DNA of 64,000 nt from Pseudomonas sp. CROZ-RG-20F-R04-15. GTDB lineage: Bacteria > Pseudomonadota > Gammaproteobacteria > Pseudomonadales > Pseudomonadaceae. The stretch spans positions 248,001-312,000 of the forward strand of contig NZ_JAKNQL010000006.1 in NCBI RefSeq assembly GCF_022662375.1, read 5' to 3'. Position numbers and translations under genes: made by a program. Below, piece by piece: positions 25,937 to 36,412 of this stretch. Below the pieces are notes generated by a model. That model saw only the letters and a program-made list of their open reading frames with translations. It was not told the origin of the DNA and searched no databases. Numbering within the stretch: the first letter of the stretch is position 1; every line of letters begins with the position of its first letter.

Positions 25937-26788
25937 ATGGCAGCACTGCAGAACAGCACACTCGATGCGATGAAAAACAAGCAAACACAACTGCTGAGTG
26001 AATGGGTCAACGGACTGGAAGCCAGCGGTGCCACGCGCAATCTGAAAGACCAAGACATACAGCAACAAACCGGCGAATTCCTGCAACTGGTGATCAATGG
26101 TCTGCAAAACGACAACGGCACCAATGTGGCCGCGCCGGGCTGGGAAACCACGCGTCAGTTCCTCGAAAAACTGTCCCACAGCCGCGCCCTGCTCGGCCAG
26201 GATTCGCAGCAGACCGCCAGTTTCATCTTCGCCCTCAAAGGCCCGCTGTTTAACCTGCTGCAGAGCCATTACAAAGACCAGCCTGCGCTGCTTGCCGAAC
26301 AACTCTGGGAAGTCTCCGAACTGCTCGACGCCTTTGGCATGCACACCATCCGCACCTTCCAGAAATCCCGCGAAGCGGTGATCAAGCGTCAACAGGAAGA
26401 ACTGCTGGAGCTCTCCACTCCGGTGGTCAAGCTGTGGGACGGCGTGCTCGCGCTGCCGATGATCGGCACCCTCGACTCGCAGCGCACGCAAGTGGTGATG
26501 GAATCGCTGCTGCAACGCATCGTCGACACCGGCTCGGAAATCGCCATCATCGACATCACCGGCGTGCCGACCGTCGATACCCTGGTCGCCCAGCACCTGT
26601 TGAAAACCGTGACCGCGATCCGCCTGATGGGCGCCGACTGCATCATCAGCGGTGTGCGTCCGCAAATCGCGCAAACCATCGTCCACCTCGGTCTCGATCT
26701 GCAAGGCGTGGTGACCAAGGCCAATCTGGCCGACGCATTGAAGCTGGCCCTGACCCGTCTGGGTGTCAGCCTCGTCAAGACGGTTTAA
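25937..26788 (+). CDS. rsbR: Stressosome sensor RsbR-type protein
   Basis: A 283-residue co-antagonist. The N-terminal 150 residues are a helical sensor region of the RsbR globin-like type; the C-terminal part (about 160-280) is a STAS domain. The conserved IIDITGVPTVDT holds the threonine phosphorylated by RsbT in Bacillus RsbR proteins. RsbR and RsbS build the stressosome core that holds RsbT until stress. The ATG at 25937 was chosen for alignment with the family; the frame runs upstream to 25838 through non-coding-like sequence. It is the first gene of a six-gene operon with overlaps throughout. Confidence 0.88.
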   Translation: MAALQNSTLDAMKNKQTQLLSEWVNGLEASGATRNLKDQDIQQQTGEFLQLVINGLQNDNGTNVAAPGWETTRQFLEKLSHSRALLGQDSQQTASFIFALKGPLFNLLQSHYKDQPALLAEQLWEVSELLDAFGMHTIRTFQKSREAVIKRQQEELLELSTPVVKLWDGVLALPMIGTLDSQRTQVVMESLLQRIVDTGSEIAIIDITGVPTVDTLVAQHLLKTVTAIRLMGADCIISGVRPQIAQTIVHLGLDLQGVVTKANLADALKLALTRLGVSLVKTV

Positions 26789-26790
26789 GC

Positions 26791-27153
26791 ATGGAACGTA
26801 TCCCGATTCTCCAGATGGGCGATTTTCTGCTGGTGACCATTCAGGTCGACATGCATGACCAACTCGCCCTCACCCTGCAAGACGACTTGTCCGAGCGCAT
26901 CAGCAAAACCTCGGCGCGCGGGGTGTTGATCGACATTTCGGCACTGGACATGGTCGACTCGTTTATTGGCCGAATGATCGGCACGATTTCCGGCCTGTCG
27001 AAAATCATGGACGCCGAAACTGTACTGGTGGGCATGCAACCGGCGGTGGCGATTACTTTGGTGGAGCTTGGCATGACGTTGCCCGGTGTCAGTACCGCAC
27101 TGAATGTCGAGCGCGGGATGAAGCTGCTCCGGGAACGAGTAGCGCTGCAATGA
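26791..27153 (+). CDS. rsbS: Stressosome scaffold RsbS
   Basis: A 120-residue single STAS domain. It opens with the typical RIPILQMGDFLLVTIQVDMHD, and VLIDISALDMVDSFIGRMI holds the serine (residue 50) equivalent to the RsbT target in Bacillus RsbS. It forms the stressosome shell with RsbR. It starts 2 bp after the rsbR stop and overlaps rsbT by 4 bases. Confidence 0.93.
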   Translation: MERIPILQMGDFLLVTIQVDMHDQLALTLQDDLSERISKTSARGVLIDISALDMVDSFIGRMIGTISGLSKIMDAETVLVGMQPAVAITLVELGMTLPGVSTALNVERGMKLLRERVALQ

Positions 27154-27554
27154 CTGTTCGCAGCAGCGGTACTCAACCCATCCACATCGAGCAGGACGTT
27201 GTGCTCGCGCGCCAGACCGCACGCAAACTGGCCACCGAATGCGGAATGCGCCTGATCGACCTGACGAAAATGGTCACGGCGGTCAGCGAACTGGCGCGCA
27301 ACACCATGGTTTACGGGGGCGGCGGCGACATGGACTGGCAGATTCTCGATGAGGATCACAAGGTCGGTCTGCGTCTGACCTTTCGCGATGAAGGTCCGGG
27401 CATTGCCGATATCAAACTGGCGATGACCGACGGCTGGACCTCCGGCAGCGGCATGGGGCTGGGCCTGACCGGGGCGAAACGGCTGGTTGAAGAGTTCGAA
27501 CTCGACACCGAGCCCGGCAAAGGCACACGCATAACGATCACACGATGGACATGA
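27150..27554 (+). CDS. rsbT: Stressosome serine/threonine kinase RsbT
   Basis: A 134-residue GHKL-type kinase. The N box is AVSELARNTMVYG, the G1 box DEGPGI and the G2 box GSGMGLGLTGAKRLVEEF. In Bacillus it phosphorylates RsbS and RsbR under stress and then leaves the complex to activate a downstream partner. No RsbU phosphatase, sigma-B or RsbV/RsbW gene follows here; the output is likely the phosphatase and two-component proteins that come next. The start overlaps rsbS (ATGA), and the stop overlaps the next gene by 10 bases. Confidence 0.93.
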   Translation: MTVRSSGTQPIHIEQDVVLARQTARKLATECGMRLIDLTKMVTAVSELARNTMVYGGGGDMDWQILDEDHKVGLRLTFRDEGPGIADIKLAMTDGWTSGSGMGLGLTGAKRLVEEFELDTEPGKGTRITITRWT

Positions 27555-28561
27555 ATATCGTGGGGACGTTGACCCAGGTTCTGCCAATCGAAGACAGCAG
27601 TCAGATCGGTTATGCCCGGCGCACCGCGCAGCAACTCGCCGAACAGCATGGCTTTGATGAGCGCGATGCCGGACGTGTCGCGTTGGTTGCCACTGAACTG
27701 GCGAGCAATGTGCTCAAACATGCCACTCACGGCGCACTGCATCTGCGGGTATTACCACGGCCTGCGGGTTTCGGCATCGAAATGCTCGCGGTGGATCGCG
27801 CTCAGGGCTTTGATCTGGAGGCCTGTATGGCCGACGGATTTTCCACCGGTGGCACACAAGGTATCGGCCTCGGTGCAATTTCGCGGCAGACCGAGGTATT
27901 TGACGTCTATGCCGACGCACGTGGCGCGGTCTTGCTGGCACGACTTTACCCTCGCACCGACCGCGAACCGGATATCCGCTACGGCGTCAGTCAGCATTCG
28001 TTGCACGACGATCCGGCGTGCGGCGATGTCTGGCACCTGAAGTATGAAGACGCCAGCATCAGCGCACTGGTGATCGATGGCCTCGGGCATGGCGAGGAAG
28101 CCGAACGCGCTGGTCGTGCGGGGGCGCAAGCCTTCGCCCTGACACCGTTTGCCGACCCGGTGATGCTGATGGAAGACATGCATCGCGACATGATCGGCAC
28201 CCGTGGCGGCGCCGTCGCGTTTACCCAGTTCGACGGCAGGCGCGACAGCCTGACCTTTGCTGGCGTGGGCAATATTGGCGCCAGCCTGATCGCCGCCGAC
28301 AAATCGCGCGGTCTGGCCTCGCACCCAGGTATCGTCGGCGTGCAATACCGAAAAGCCCGGCCTTTTGACTATGCTCACGTGAACGGACATCTATTGATCA
28401 TGTACAGCGACGGCTTGCAGTCCCGTTGGAATCTACAAGACTACCCCGGCCTGGTGCATCGCCACCCCGCTGTGATAGCCAGCGTCCTGCACCGCGACTT
28501 CAGTCGCGGGCGTGACGATGCAACGGTATTGGTCGTTGCCCTGGAGGCCGCCCATGGCTGA
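27545..28561 (+). CDS. RsbX-like phosphatase with N-terminal HATPase domain
   Basis: A 338-residue two-domain protein. Residues about 20-135 are an RsbW/RsbT-type HATPase (LVATELASNVLKHATHG; GTQGIGLGAISR). Residues about 145-335 are a SpoIIE/PP2C-type phosphatase (ALVIDGLGHGEEA, FAGVGNIGASL, YSDGLQSRW, GRDDATVLVV). The PP2C part fits RsbX, which resets the stressosome by removing phosphates from RsbR and RsbS. The attached HATPase is extra compared with Bacillus RsbX. A second in-frame ATG lies two codons in. The next gene starts inside its last codons. Confidence 0.87.
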   Translation: MDMNIVGTLTQVLPIEDSSQIGYARRTAQQLAEQHGFDERDAGRVALVATELASNVLKHATHGALHLRVLPRPAGFGIEMLAVDRAQGFDLEACMADGFSTGGTQGIGLGAISRQTEVFDVYADARGAVLLARLYPRTDREPDIRYGVSQHSLHDDPACGDVWHLKYEDASISALVIDGLGHGEEAERAGRAGAQAFALTPFADPVMLMEDMHRDMIGTRGGAVAFTQFDGRRDSLTFAGVGNIGASLIAADKSRGLASHPGIVGVQYRKARPFDYAHVNGHLLIMYSDGLQSRWNLQDYPGLVHRHPAVIASVLHRDFSRGRDDATVLVVALEAAHG

Positions 28562-29429
28562 GTCACCGATTTTGAGCAACGCCGAACAGGCCGCGCTCAT
28601 CGCGCAGTTGCAGAGCGAAACAGTGGCTTTGCGCGAAGAGCTCGACGAAACCAATCAGGGCGTGCTGGCGCTGTATGCCGAACTTGACGAACAAGCTGAA
28701 GAGTTGCGCCAGGCCTCAGATCTGAAAAGTCGCTTTCTGTCATACATGAGCCACGAATTCCGCACGCCACTGGGCTCGATCCTCAGCATCAACAGCCTGC
28801 TCGCCGACGAACTCGACGGCCCGCTCAGCCCTGAACAACACAAGCAGGTGGCGTTCGTCAGCACCGCTGCCCGCGAGTTGAGCGACATGGTCGATGACCT
28901 GCTAGACCTCGCGAAGATCGAGGCCGGGCGCATCACCATTTCCCCGGCATGGTTCGACATGTTCGACCTGTTCTCGGCGCTGCGCGGGATGTTTCGGCCG
29001 ATTGTCGATGCCTCCGCTGTGGACCTGATTTTCGAAGAACCGATCGGTTTGCCGCGCCTGTACACCGACGACAAGAAACTTGGGCAGATCCTGCGCAACT
29101 TCATTTCCAATTCGCTGAAGTTCACCACCCGTGGTGAAGTGCGGGTGTCCGCGCGCCTCGAAGGCGTGGACAAGGTGCGTTTTGCCGTCAGCGACACCGG
29201 AATCGGTATCGCCGCCGAGCTGCATGGTGCATTGTTCGAGGACTTTTCTCAGGTCGACTCGCCGCTGCAGAAACGTCTGCGCGGCACCGGTCTGGGGTTG
29301 TCACTGTGCAAACGCTTCGCCGCTCTGCTCGGCGGTGAAGTCGGGCTGGAAAGCACGCCGGGGGTCGGCTCGACCTTCTTCGTGGTCATTCCGCTGGCGA
29401 TCGCTCTGGAGAACGTCGATGAAACGTGA
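28554..29429 (+). CDS. Stressosome-linked histidine kinase
   Basis: A 291-residue kinase with no membrane span. A coiled coil (about 15-58) leads into the phosphoacceptor segment YMSHEFRTPLG (His67). The ATPase boxes are ILRNFISNSLKF, DTGIGI and GTGLGLSLC. It is soluble and lacks a PAS or other sensor, so its input probably comes through the coiled coil, possibly from the stressosome proteins encoded just upstream. The start at 28554 has GGAGG six bases upstream and overlaps the phosphatase stop. The stop overlaps the hybrid kinase start. Confidence 0.88.
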   Translation: MAESPILSNAEQAALIAQLQSETVALREELDETNQGVLALYAELDEQAEELRQASDLKSRFLSYMSHEFRTPLGSILSINSLLADELDGPLSPEQHKQVAFVSTAARELSDMVDDLLDLAKIEAGRITISPAWFDMFDLFSALRGMFRPIVDASAVDLIFEEPIGLPRLYTDDKKLGQILRNFISNSLKFTTRGEVRVSARLEGVDKVRFAVSDTGIGIAAELHGALFEDFSQVDSPLQKRLRGTGLGLSLCKRFAALLGGEVGLESTPGVGSTFFVVIPLAIALENVDET

Positions 29430-31362
29430 CATCCGCCTGTTGATCGTCGACGACAACGTCGCCACCCGCTACGCCCTGCGTCGACGGCTGGAGCGCCACG
29501 GTTACGAGGTGCTGGAAGCCGGCACCGGCGGTGAGGGGCTGGCGCTGATCGACAGCGAAGCGATCGATGCGTTGATTCTCGACGTCAATCTGCCGGACAT
29601 GAGCGGCTTCGACATCGTGCGTATCCTGCGTGCGGACACACGCACGGCGTTGCTGCCAGTGATCCACGTATCTGCGGCGTCGATCCAGACCGGTGACATC
29701 ATCACCGGCCTCGATGCGGGCGCCGACGCCTACCTGATTCACCCGGTCGACGCGGACGTGCTGCTGGCGACCCTGCGTACGCTGTTGCGGGTGCGCGACA
29801 CGGAAAATGCCCTGCGTGAAAGTGAAGCGCGGTTCCGCGAGATTTTCGTCAATGTCTCCGCGCCGATTGCCGTACTCGATGCCAGCCTCAAGGTGCACGA
29901 ATGCAACCATGCCTTCACGCAACTGATTCTCGACAATCAGGACCCGCAAATCCTGCGTGAATGTTTCGCCGAAGACCAGAGCGCAATCCTCAACGAACTG
30001 CGCTTGCGCCTGGTCGATGGCGAGCGCTGGAAAGGCACGCTGAACATGCGCGTGCAGGGTGAGATTCGCGAGACCGAGTGGCAGATTTCGCCGTACCGCA
30101 CGCCTGAACTGAGCCTGGTATTTGTCGAAGACGTCACCGAACACCGCCATCGCGAGCGTTCGCATCTGGCCCGTCTGAACGACACCACCACGCAACTGGC
30201 CAAGGAAACCGCCGAACGCGTGCGGGCCGAGGCGCAATTGCTGCAAGTACAGAAAATGGATGCGCTGGGCAAGCTCACCGGCGGCATCGCCCATGACTTC
30301 AACAATCTGCTGACCGGGATCATCACCAGCCTGGAGCTGATCCAGAAGCGTGTTGCCGACGAACGTCTGGACAAAGTGCAGTTTTATTCCGAAGCGGCGC
30401 TGAATTCGGCGATGAGCGCGGCGTCCCTCACCCATCGTTTGCTGGCCTTCGCCCGCCAGCAGCCGCTGGATACGCGGCCGGTGGACATCAACGATCATGT
30501 GCGTTCGCTGGAAGAACTGCTGATGCGCACCATCGGTGAACGCATCAGCCTCAAGCTTGAGCTGACCAACAAACCGGCGATCGCCCTGGTCGACCCGGTG
30601 CAGCTGGAAAGCGCGGTATTGAATCTGGTGATCAACGCCCGCGATGCGCTGCCGACGGGCGGCAATATCTGGGTCAGTACCTACGCCGCCTATTCCCATG
30701 GCGACCCGAATCTGGCCGACGGCGCTTACGTGGCACTGTCGGTGCGTGACGACGGAACCGGGATCGAGCACAACGTCATCGATAAAGTCTTCGATCCGTT
30801 TTTCACCACTAAACCGCTGGGCCAGGGCACCGGGCTGGGGTTGTCGACGATCTATGGTTTTGCTCGCCAATCGGGCGGTGACGCGCATATCCGCAGCGTG
30901 GCGCGACGCGGCACCGAAGTGACGATCATGTTGCCGGCCACCACCGACCCGACCGGTGCCGACATCCCCCCACCCGTGGTCGATCCGCAAGGCACTGGCG
31001 AACATGTACTGATTGTCGAGGACATGCCGTCGGTGCGCATGTTCGTCACCGAAGTGCTGGAGGACGCGGGTTATCGCTGCACCCAGGCGGCGGATATCGA
31101 AACGGCGCTGGAGCGGCTGCAGAACGACTCATCGATCAACCTGCTGCTGACCGACGTCGGACTGCCGCGCATGAGTGGACGCGAGTTGGCGGATGTTGCG
31201 CGGGGCTGGCGTGACGGATTGCCGATCCTGTTCATGACCGGGTATGCGGAAACGGCGATCAATCGTCAGGTGTTTCTCGGTAGCGGCATGGACATGCTGG
31301 TCAAACCGTTTCAGATCAGTGAACTGCTCGACAAGGTCCGCCGCACCCTTGATGGTGCCTGA
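29419..31362 (+). CDS. Hybrid kinase: receiver, PAS, histidine kinase, receiver
   Basis: A 647-residue cytoplasmic phosphorelay protein. The N-terminal receiver has its phosphorylatable Asp55 in LILDVNLPDMSG. A PAS-like domain spans about 133-245, with HisKA/HATPase from about 275 ([13 protein letters not shown], His292; DDGTGI; GTGLGLSTIYGF). A second receiver near the end has LLLTDVGLPRMSG. The upstream kinase could phosphorylate the first receiver, making a relay from stressosome to an output not encoded here: neither receiver is attached to a DNA-binding domain. It is the last gene of the operon, followed by a REPIN. Confidence 0.9.
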   Translation: MKRDIRLLIVDDNVATRYALRRRLERHGYEVLEAGTGGEGLALIDSEAIDALILDVNLPDMSGFDIVRILRADTRTALLPVIHVSAASIQTGDIITGLDAGADAYLIHPVDADVLLATLRTLLRVRDTENALRESEARFREIFVNVSAPIAVLDASLKVHECNHAFTQLILDNQDPQILRECFAEDQSAILNELRLRLVDGERWKGTLNMRVQGEIRETEWQISPYRTPELSLVFVEDVTEHRHRERSHLARLNDTTTQLAKETAERVRAEAQLLQVQKMDALGKLTGGIAHDFNNLLTGIITSLELIQKRVADERLDKVQFYSEAALNSAMSAASLTHRLLAFARQQPLDTRPVDINDHVRSLEELLMRTIGERISLKLELTNKPAIALVDPVQLESAVLNLVINARDALPTGGNIWVSTYAAYSHGDPNLADGAYVALSVRDDGTGIEHNVIDKVFDPFFTTKPLGQGTGLGLSTIYGFARQSGGDAHIRSVARRGTEVTIMLPATTDPTGADIPPPVVDPQGTGEHVLIVEDMPSVRMFVTEVLEDAGYRCTQAADIETALERLQNDSSINLLLTDVGLPRMSGRELADVARGWRDGLPILFMTGYAETAINRQVFLGSGMDMLVKPFQISELLDKVRRTLDGA

Positions 31363-31369
31363 TCTAATG

Positions 31370-31463
31370 CCTTCGCGAGCAAGCTCGCTCCCACAGTGAA
31401 CAGTGTGTACCCGACTTGCAGGCACACCCGAAAACCTGTGGGAGCGAGCTTGCTCCGGGCGGC
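31370..31463. repeat. Paired REP hairpin (REPIN), one arm diverged
   Basis: The left arm CCTTCGCGAGCAAGCTCGCT is complete. The right arm starts CTGTGGGAGCGAGCTTGCT but then changes to CCGGGCGGCGTTCC in place of CGCGAAGG. It separates the convergent hybrid kinase and UvrA2-type genes. Confidence 0.85.
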
Positions 31464-31496
31464 GTTCCGACGAAGACGTCAGCCCTGCCAACCCAC

Positions 31497-34130
31497 CTAT
31501 CGGCTCAAGGCACGGGCCAAAAACGGCGCCGTCCTGCTCTTCTTGCTCGCCGCAACCTTCTGAGGTGTACCCGCCACGACAATCCTGCCGCCCTGATCCC
31601 CCGCTCCCGGCCCGATGTCGATCACCCAGTCACTCTGCGCCACCACGCGCATTTCGTGCTCGACCACTATCACCGTGTGCCCCGCCGTCACCAGAGAATC
31701 CAGTTGCTCAAGCAACCGATCAACATCGCGCGGGTGCAGTCCGGTGGTCGGTTCATCCAGCACATACAAGGTCGCGCCGCGCTGGTTGCGCTGCAACTCG
31801 GTGGCCAGTTTGATGCGTTGTGCTTCGCCGCCGGACAACTCTGTGGCCGGCTGACCCAGACGCAGATAACCGAGGCCGATATCGCGCAGCACTTCCAGTG
31901 AACGGCGAATCCCCGGTTGCTCGGCGAAGACTTCCACCGCCTCCTCCACGGTCAGTTGCAACACCTGGGCAATGCTCAAACCCTGCCAGAGAATCGCCAG
32001 CGTTTGCGGGTTGTACCGCGCGCCATGACAGGTCGGACACGGCGCATAGACACTTGGCATGAACAACAACTCGACACTGACAAAGCCTTCGCCCTCACAG
32101 GTGGCGCAACGACCCTTGGCGACGTTGAAGGAAAACTGCCCGGCGTCGTAGCCCGCTGCCCGGGCAGCGTCGGTCGCGGCATACAGCTTGCGCACGTTGT
32201 CGAACAAACCGGTGTAGGTCGCCAGATTGGAGCGTGGCGTGCGGCCGATCGGTTTCTGATCGACCTGCACCAGTCGCTTGATCGACTCCAGTCCCGACGT
32301 GACCTGGCCGCTGCTGAGTTGCGGGGCGTCGTCCTCCAAGCTGAGTTCTTCCGTCTCGCTTTCCTGCGTGGCACGGCCCAACTGCGCGCCGACCAGTTCC
32401 AGCAACGCCTGACTGACCAGACTCGACTTGCCAGAGCCGGACACGCCCGTCACCGAGGTGAAGCAGCCCAAGGGAAATTCGGCACTCAGATTGTTCAGGT
32501 TGTTGCGGGTAATGCCGTCGAGTTTCAGCCACGCCGTCGGTTTGCGCGCGGCGCGTGTCTGACGCTGCGATTCGGCAAACAGATAGGCCCGCGTCTGCGA
32601 CGCTTCGATCTCGGCCAGACCTGCCGGCGGGCCGCTGTACAACACCTGTCCACCCTGCTCGCCCGCCGCCGGGCCGACATCGATCAGCCAATCGGCGCGG
32701 CGCATGGTTTCCAGATCATGCTCGACCACAAACAGCGTGTTGCCGTCAGCTTTCAAGCGTTGCAAGGCCTCGAACAACGCCTCGCCATCGGCCGGATGCA
32801 AACCGGCGGATGGCTCGTCGAGCACATAAATCACCCCAAACAATTGCGAGCCCAACTGCGTCGCCAAACGCAAGCGCTGCAACTCACCCGACGACAGCGT
32901 CGGTGTGCTGCGCTCCAGCGCCAGATAACCGAGGCCCAGATCGGTCAGGGTGCTGACCCGTTCCAGCAAATCCTCGGCGATGCGCTGCGCCGCCAGGCGT
33001 TTCTCCAGCGACAGGTTCGGCGTGTGGCGCACATCCGGCGCGCTGGCATGGCCGCTGGCGCCGTGGGCCACACGCTGCTGACGAGCCTCGCGGGTTTGCG
33101 CATGGCTCAAGGTCTCGCCGGTTTCCTCGGCCTGCTCCAGATAACTGTGCGCCGCCACGGGTTTCAACACCTCGGCCACTTGCAGCAACGGCATCTGCGC
33201 CAGTTCACCGATGTCATACCCGGCAAACGTCACCGACAACGCTTCACGCTTCAGGCGCTTGCCGTCACATAGCGGGCATGGGCTGCCGAGCATGAACTGC
33301 GCAACGCGCTTCTTCATCAGCGCACTTTGCGAATGGCTGAACGTGTGCAGGATGTAGCGCCGGGCGCCGCTGAAGGTGCCCTGATAACTCGGCTCCACCT
33401 TGCGCTTGAGGGCGACGCGGGTTTCTTCCGGGGTCAGCCCGGCGTACACCGGCACGGTCGGGGTTTCTTCGGTGAAGAGAATCCAGTCGCGCTGTTTTTT
33501 CGGCAGCTTTTTCCACGGGATGTCGACGTCGATGCCCATGGTCACGAGGATGTCGCGCAGGTTCTGCCCCTGCCACGCCAACGGCCAGGAAGCCACGGCA
33601 CGCTGGCGAATGGTCAGGTTCGGATCGGGCACCATCAGCGCTTCGGTGACTTCATAGACACGGCCGAGGCCATGGCACTCCGGGCAGGCGCCTTGCGGCG
33701 TATTCGGCGAGAAATCCTCGGCGTACAACATCGGCTGCCCCGGCGGATAACTGCCGGCGCGCGAGTACAACATGCGGATCAGGCTCGACAACGTGGTGAC
33801 GCTGCCCACCGACGAGCGCGTGCTCGGCGTGCCGCGTTGCTGTTGCAGGGCCACGGCTGGCGGCAGGCCTTCGATGGAATCGACATCCGGCACGCCGACC
33901 TGATCGATCAGGCGCCGCGCGTAAGGCGCCACCGACTCGAAATAGCGGCGCTGGGCTTCGGCATACAAGGTGGAAAACGCCAGCGACGATTTGCCCGAAC
34001 CGGACACGCCGGTAAACACCACCAGCGCATCGCGAGGAATGTCGACATCGACGTTTTTCAGATTATGTTCACGGGCGCCGCGCACCCGGACCATGCCGGC
34101 GGGCGCTTTGGAGGTGCGTTTGGAAGTCAT
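31497..34130 (-). CDS. UvrA2-type ABC ATPase (UvrA paralogue)
   Basis: An 877-residue DNA-binding ABC ATPase. It has two Walker A motifs (GVSGSGKSS near the N-terminus and again near residue 540), zinc-binding pairs ([26 protein letters not shown]), and signatures [12 protein letters not shown] and [12 protein letters not shown]. It is shorter than standard UvrA (about 940 residues) and diverges in the region between the first Walker A and the zinc module, as in class II UvrA paralogues, which are linked to tolerance of DNA-damaging drugs and not core repair. The ATG at 34130 was chosen (AAGGCAGG upstream); the frame extends eleven codons further. It lies 36 bp after a sensor kinase gene on the same strand. 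Confidence 0.88.
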   Translation of the reverse strand: MTSKRTSKAPAGMVRVRGAREHNLKNVDVDIPRDALVVFTGVSGSGKSSLAFSTLYAEAQRRYFESVAPYARRLIDQVGVPDVDSIEGLPPAVALQQQRGTPSTRSSVGSVTTLSSLIRMLYSRAGSYPPGQPMLYAEDFSPNTPQGACPECHGLGRVYEVTEALMVPDPNLTIRQRAVASWPLAWQGQNLRDILVTMGIDVDIPWKKLPKKQRDWILFTEETPTVPVYAGLTPEETRVALKRKVEPSYQGTFSGARRYILHTFSHSQSALMKKRVAQFMLGSPCPLCDGKRLKREALSVTFAGYDIGELAQMPLLQVAEVLKPVAAHSYLEQAEETGETLSHAQTREARQQRVAHGASGHASAPDVRHTPNLSLEKRLAAQRIAEDLLERVSTLTDLGLGYLALERSTPTLSSGELQRLRLATQLGSQLFGVIYVLDEPSAGLHPADGEALFEALQRLKADGNTLFVVEHDLETMRRADWLIDVGPAAGEQGGQVLYSGPPAGLAEIEASQTRAYLFAESQRQTRAARKPTAWLKLDGITRNNLNNLSAEFPLGCFTSVTGVSGSGKSSLVSQALLELVGAQLGRATQESETEELSLEDDAPQLSSGQVTSGLESIKRLVQVDQKPIGRTPRSNLATYTGLFDNVRKLYAATDAARAAGYDAGQFSFNVAKGRCATCEGEGFVSVELLFMPSVYAPCPTCHGARYNPQTLAILWQGLSIAQVLQLTVEEAVEVFAEQPGIRRSLEVLRDIGLGYLRLGQPATELSGGEAQRIKLATELQRNQRGATLYVLDEPTTGLHPRDVDRLLEQLDSLVTAGHTVIVVEHEMRVVAQSDWVIDIGPGAGDQGGRIVVAGTPQKVAASKKSRTAPFLARALSR

Positions 34131-34166
34131 CGACCTGCCTTGCCTTGGTGAAAGAATGTTCAACGC

Positions 34167-36278
34167 TCAACTACCGAGCACCACGCGAATCATCTGCAAC
34201 ATGGCCTCCGGGCTATACGGTTTGCCGAGCAAATGCGTGTCGGGACTGAGCTGGTGATTGCGCGAGATGATGTCGCGGGTATGCCCGGAGGTGAACAGCA
34301 CCGCCACTGGCGGCGTCTGCACCTTGGCCCAGGCGAACAGGTCGGAGCTCTTGATCAGCCCCGGCATGACCACGTCGGTGAAAATCAGATCGACTTCGGC
34401 ACCTTCGAGGAGCATCTGCATGGCCGCATCGCCATTGCCGGCGGTCAACACGCGATAACCTTCCTCGCGCAGCAACTCGACCGCCGAGGCGCGCACCGCG
34501 TCGTTGTCCTCGACCACCAGCAACGTCTCGTGACCACCGCTCTGCTGCCGTTGCAGATTGGGCGATTCATCAAGAATCGGGCGCAGGCTGCGCGGGAAGT
34601 ACAACTGCACCTGCGTGCCCTCGCCGACGGCACTGGCAATGTCGACATGCCCGCCGCTCTGTTTGACGAAGCCGAACACCATGCTCAGGCCCAGCCCGGT
34701 GCCTTGGCCATCGGCCTTGGTGGTGAAAAACGGTTCGAACACTTGCTCGAGAATGTCTTGCGCAATGCCAGCGCCGCTGTCACTGACGGCGACTCGGACA
34801 AACTCGCCGGGAACGATGCCTTTACCGGCACAAAACTCGCGGTCGAGTTGCACGTTGGCAGCGCTGAGCCCGATGGTGCCCTCGCCCTTCATGGCATCGC
34901 GGGCGTTGATCGCCAGATTGAGAATGGCGTTTTCCAGTTGATTGCGGTCGACGTTGATGTGCCACGGCGCGGGTGGTAGTTGCACGTCGATCTGAATGGT
35001 TTCGCCCAACGCCCGCTGCAGCAATTCGCCAACGCCTTCAAAGATCTGCTGCGGGTTGCACACCGCCGGCGACAACGGTTGACGGCGGGCAAACGCAAGC
35101 AATTGCGAGGACAGCTTGGCGCCGCGCTCGACCGCCGCCAGCGAGGCACTGACCCGGCGCTGCACATTGGCGTTGTTCGGTTCATGGCGGGCGAGCAAAT
35201 GCAGATTGCCGGCGATCACTTGCAGCAGATTATTGAAGTCGTGAGCGACGCCGCCCGTCAGTCCACCAATGGCTTCGAGCTTCTGCGACTGACGCAACTG
35301 CTCCTCAGCCGCCAGCCGCGCCTCAACCTCTTCGCCCACGCGCTGTTCGAGATTGCGGGTAAATTTGAGCAGGGATTCTTCGGCAATCTTGCGTTCATGA
35401 ATATCGATCAAAACGCCGGGAAAGCGCAGCGGCTTGCCGTGCTCGTCGAACTCGCAGCCGCCGCTGGCCAGCACCCAAAGATAGCTGCCGTCGCTGCGCA
35501 ACACTCGATACTCAGCGTTATACGGTTCGCCAGTCTGCACCGAGTGGGCGACGCGCTCTTGCACCCAGGCGTGGTCATCGGGATGAATGCGCGACTCGGC
35601 AATCTCCTGCGCCAGATTGCTCAGGTCCTGATCCGGCGGGTAAGAGAAGGTGCGGGCGAAGCGCTCGTCCGCCGACAGCCTGTTGTTCTTCACATCCCAG
35701 ACAAACGAGCCAAGCAACGCGCCGGCATTCAGTGCCAGTCGCACCCTTTCGTTATCGGCACGGTAGGCGTCTTCCGCTTCCTGGCGCAGGCGTTCGGAAT
35801 GCATGAATTCGGTGGTTTCGACCACCATCGCCATCACTCCGGCGGGCACGCCGTCATCGTTGGCGACCGGGCTGTAATACAAATCCATCCAGACGTCTTC
35901 GGGGACGCCATCGCGTAACAGCACTAACTCTTTATTGCGGAAAGACAAAGTGCCGCCGGCCAGACAGGTATCGACCACATGCCGGTTGAATTCGGCGACT
36001 TCCGGCCAGCCCAGTTCCACCGGCGCGCCCAGCAAATAGGGATGGCGACCACCGGCAAATATCGAATAGGCGTCGTTGTAGATCATGTAGCCGGCGCGGC
36101 CCCAGAGCATGACCATCGGCAGTGGCGAGGCCAGCATCAATTGCACCGCGCTGCACAGGCTGGCCGGCCAGCTGTTCAGAGGGCCAAGTTCGGTGTGGCT
36201 CCAGTCGAACGCGCAGATGCGCCCGGCCATGTCGCCTTTCCAGCCGTCACAACCATGGCTATCGGATAAAAACTGCAT
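34167..36278 (-). CDS. PAS hybrid histidine kinase with C-terminal receiver
   Basis: A 703-residue soluble kinase. A divergent N-terminal PAS domain ([33 protein letters not shown]) is followed by a typical PAS/PAC (about 185-315, with [18 protein letters not shown]). A coiled coil leads to HisKA/HATPase ([36 protein letters not shown]) and a C-terminal receiver ([10 protein letters not shown]). Such kinases occur widely in pseudomonads and often sense light or redox, but I see no clear cofactor residues. The start at 36278 gives the usual N-terminus; the frame reaches 36332. The target is unknown. It may be co-transcribed with the UvrA2 gene. Confidence 0.88.
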   Translation of the reverse strand: MQFLSDSHGCDGWKGDMAGRICAFDWSHTELGPLNSWPASLCSAVQLMLASPLPMVMLWGRAGYMIYNDAYSIFAGGRHPYLLGAPVELGWPEVAEFNRHVVDTCLAGGTLSFRNKELVLLRDGVPEDVWMDLYYSPVANDDGVPAGVMAMVVETTEFMHSERLRQEAEDAYRADNERVRLALNAGALLGSFVWDVKNNRLSADERFARTFSYPPDQDLSNLAQEIAESRIHPDDHAWVQERVAHSVQTGEPYNAEYRVLRSDGSYLWVLASGGCEFDEHGKPLRFPGVLIDIHERKIAEESLLKFTRNLEQRVGEEVEARLAAEEQLRQSQKLEAIGGLTGGVAHDFNNLLQVIAGNLHLLARHEPNNANVQRRVSASLAAVERGAKLSSQLLAFARRQPLSPAVCNPQQIFEGVGELLQRALGETIQIDVQLPPAPWHINVDRNQLENAILNLAINARDAMKGEGTIGLSAANVQLDREFCAGKGIVPGEFVRVAVSDSGAGIAQDILEQVFEPFFTTKADGQGTGLGLSMVFGFVKQSGGHVDIASAVGEGTQVQLYFPRSLRPILDESPNLQRQQSGGHETLLVVEDNDAVRASAVELLREEGYRVLTAGNGDAAMQMLLEGAEVDLIFTDVVMPGLIKSSDLFAWAKVQTPPVAVLFTSGHTRDIISRNHQLSPDTHLLGKPYSPEAMLQMIRVVLGS

Positions 36279-36412
36279 CGACTGACTCAGTGTCCTTAGG
36301 TGATTGCCCGATAAATTGCCGCGCCAGCGCAACGCGACGCCCGTCTGTTTCGAGCGTCTTCATTCGCAATGGTTTCATCTGAGGTATAGCCGATTTCACG
36401 CTCGGCCGAAAC

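Noticed and set aside
29386..31005. A 539-codon minus-strand open frame
   Set aside because: It is antisense to the hybrid kinase; the kinase and receiver motifs settle the coding strand.
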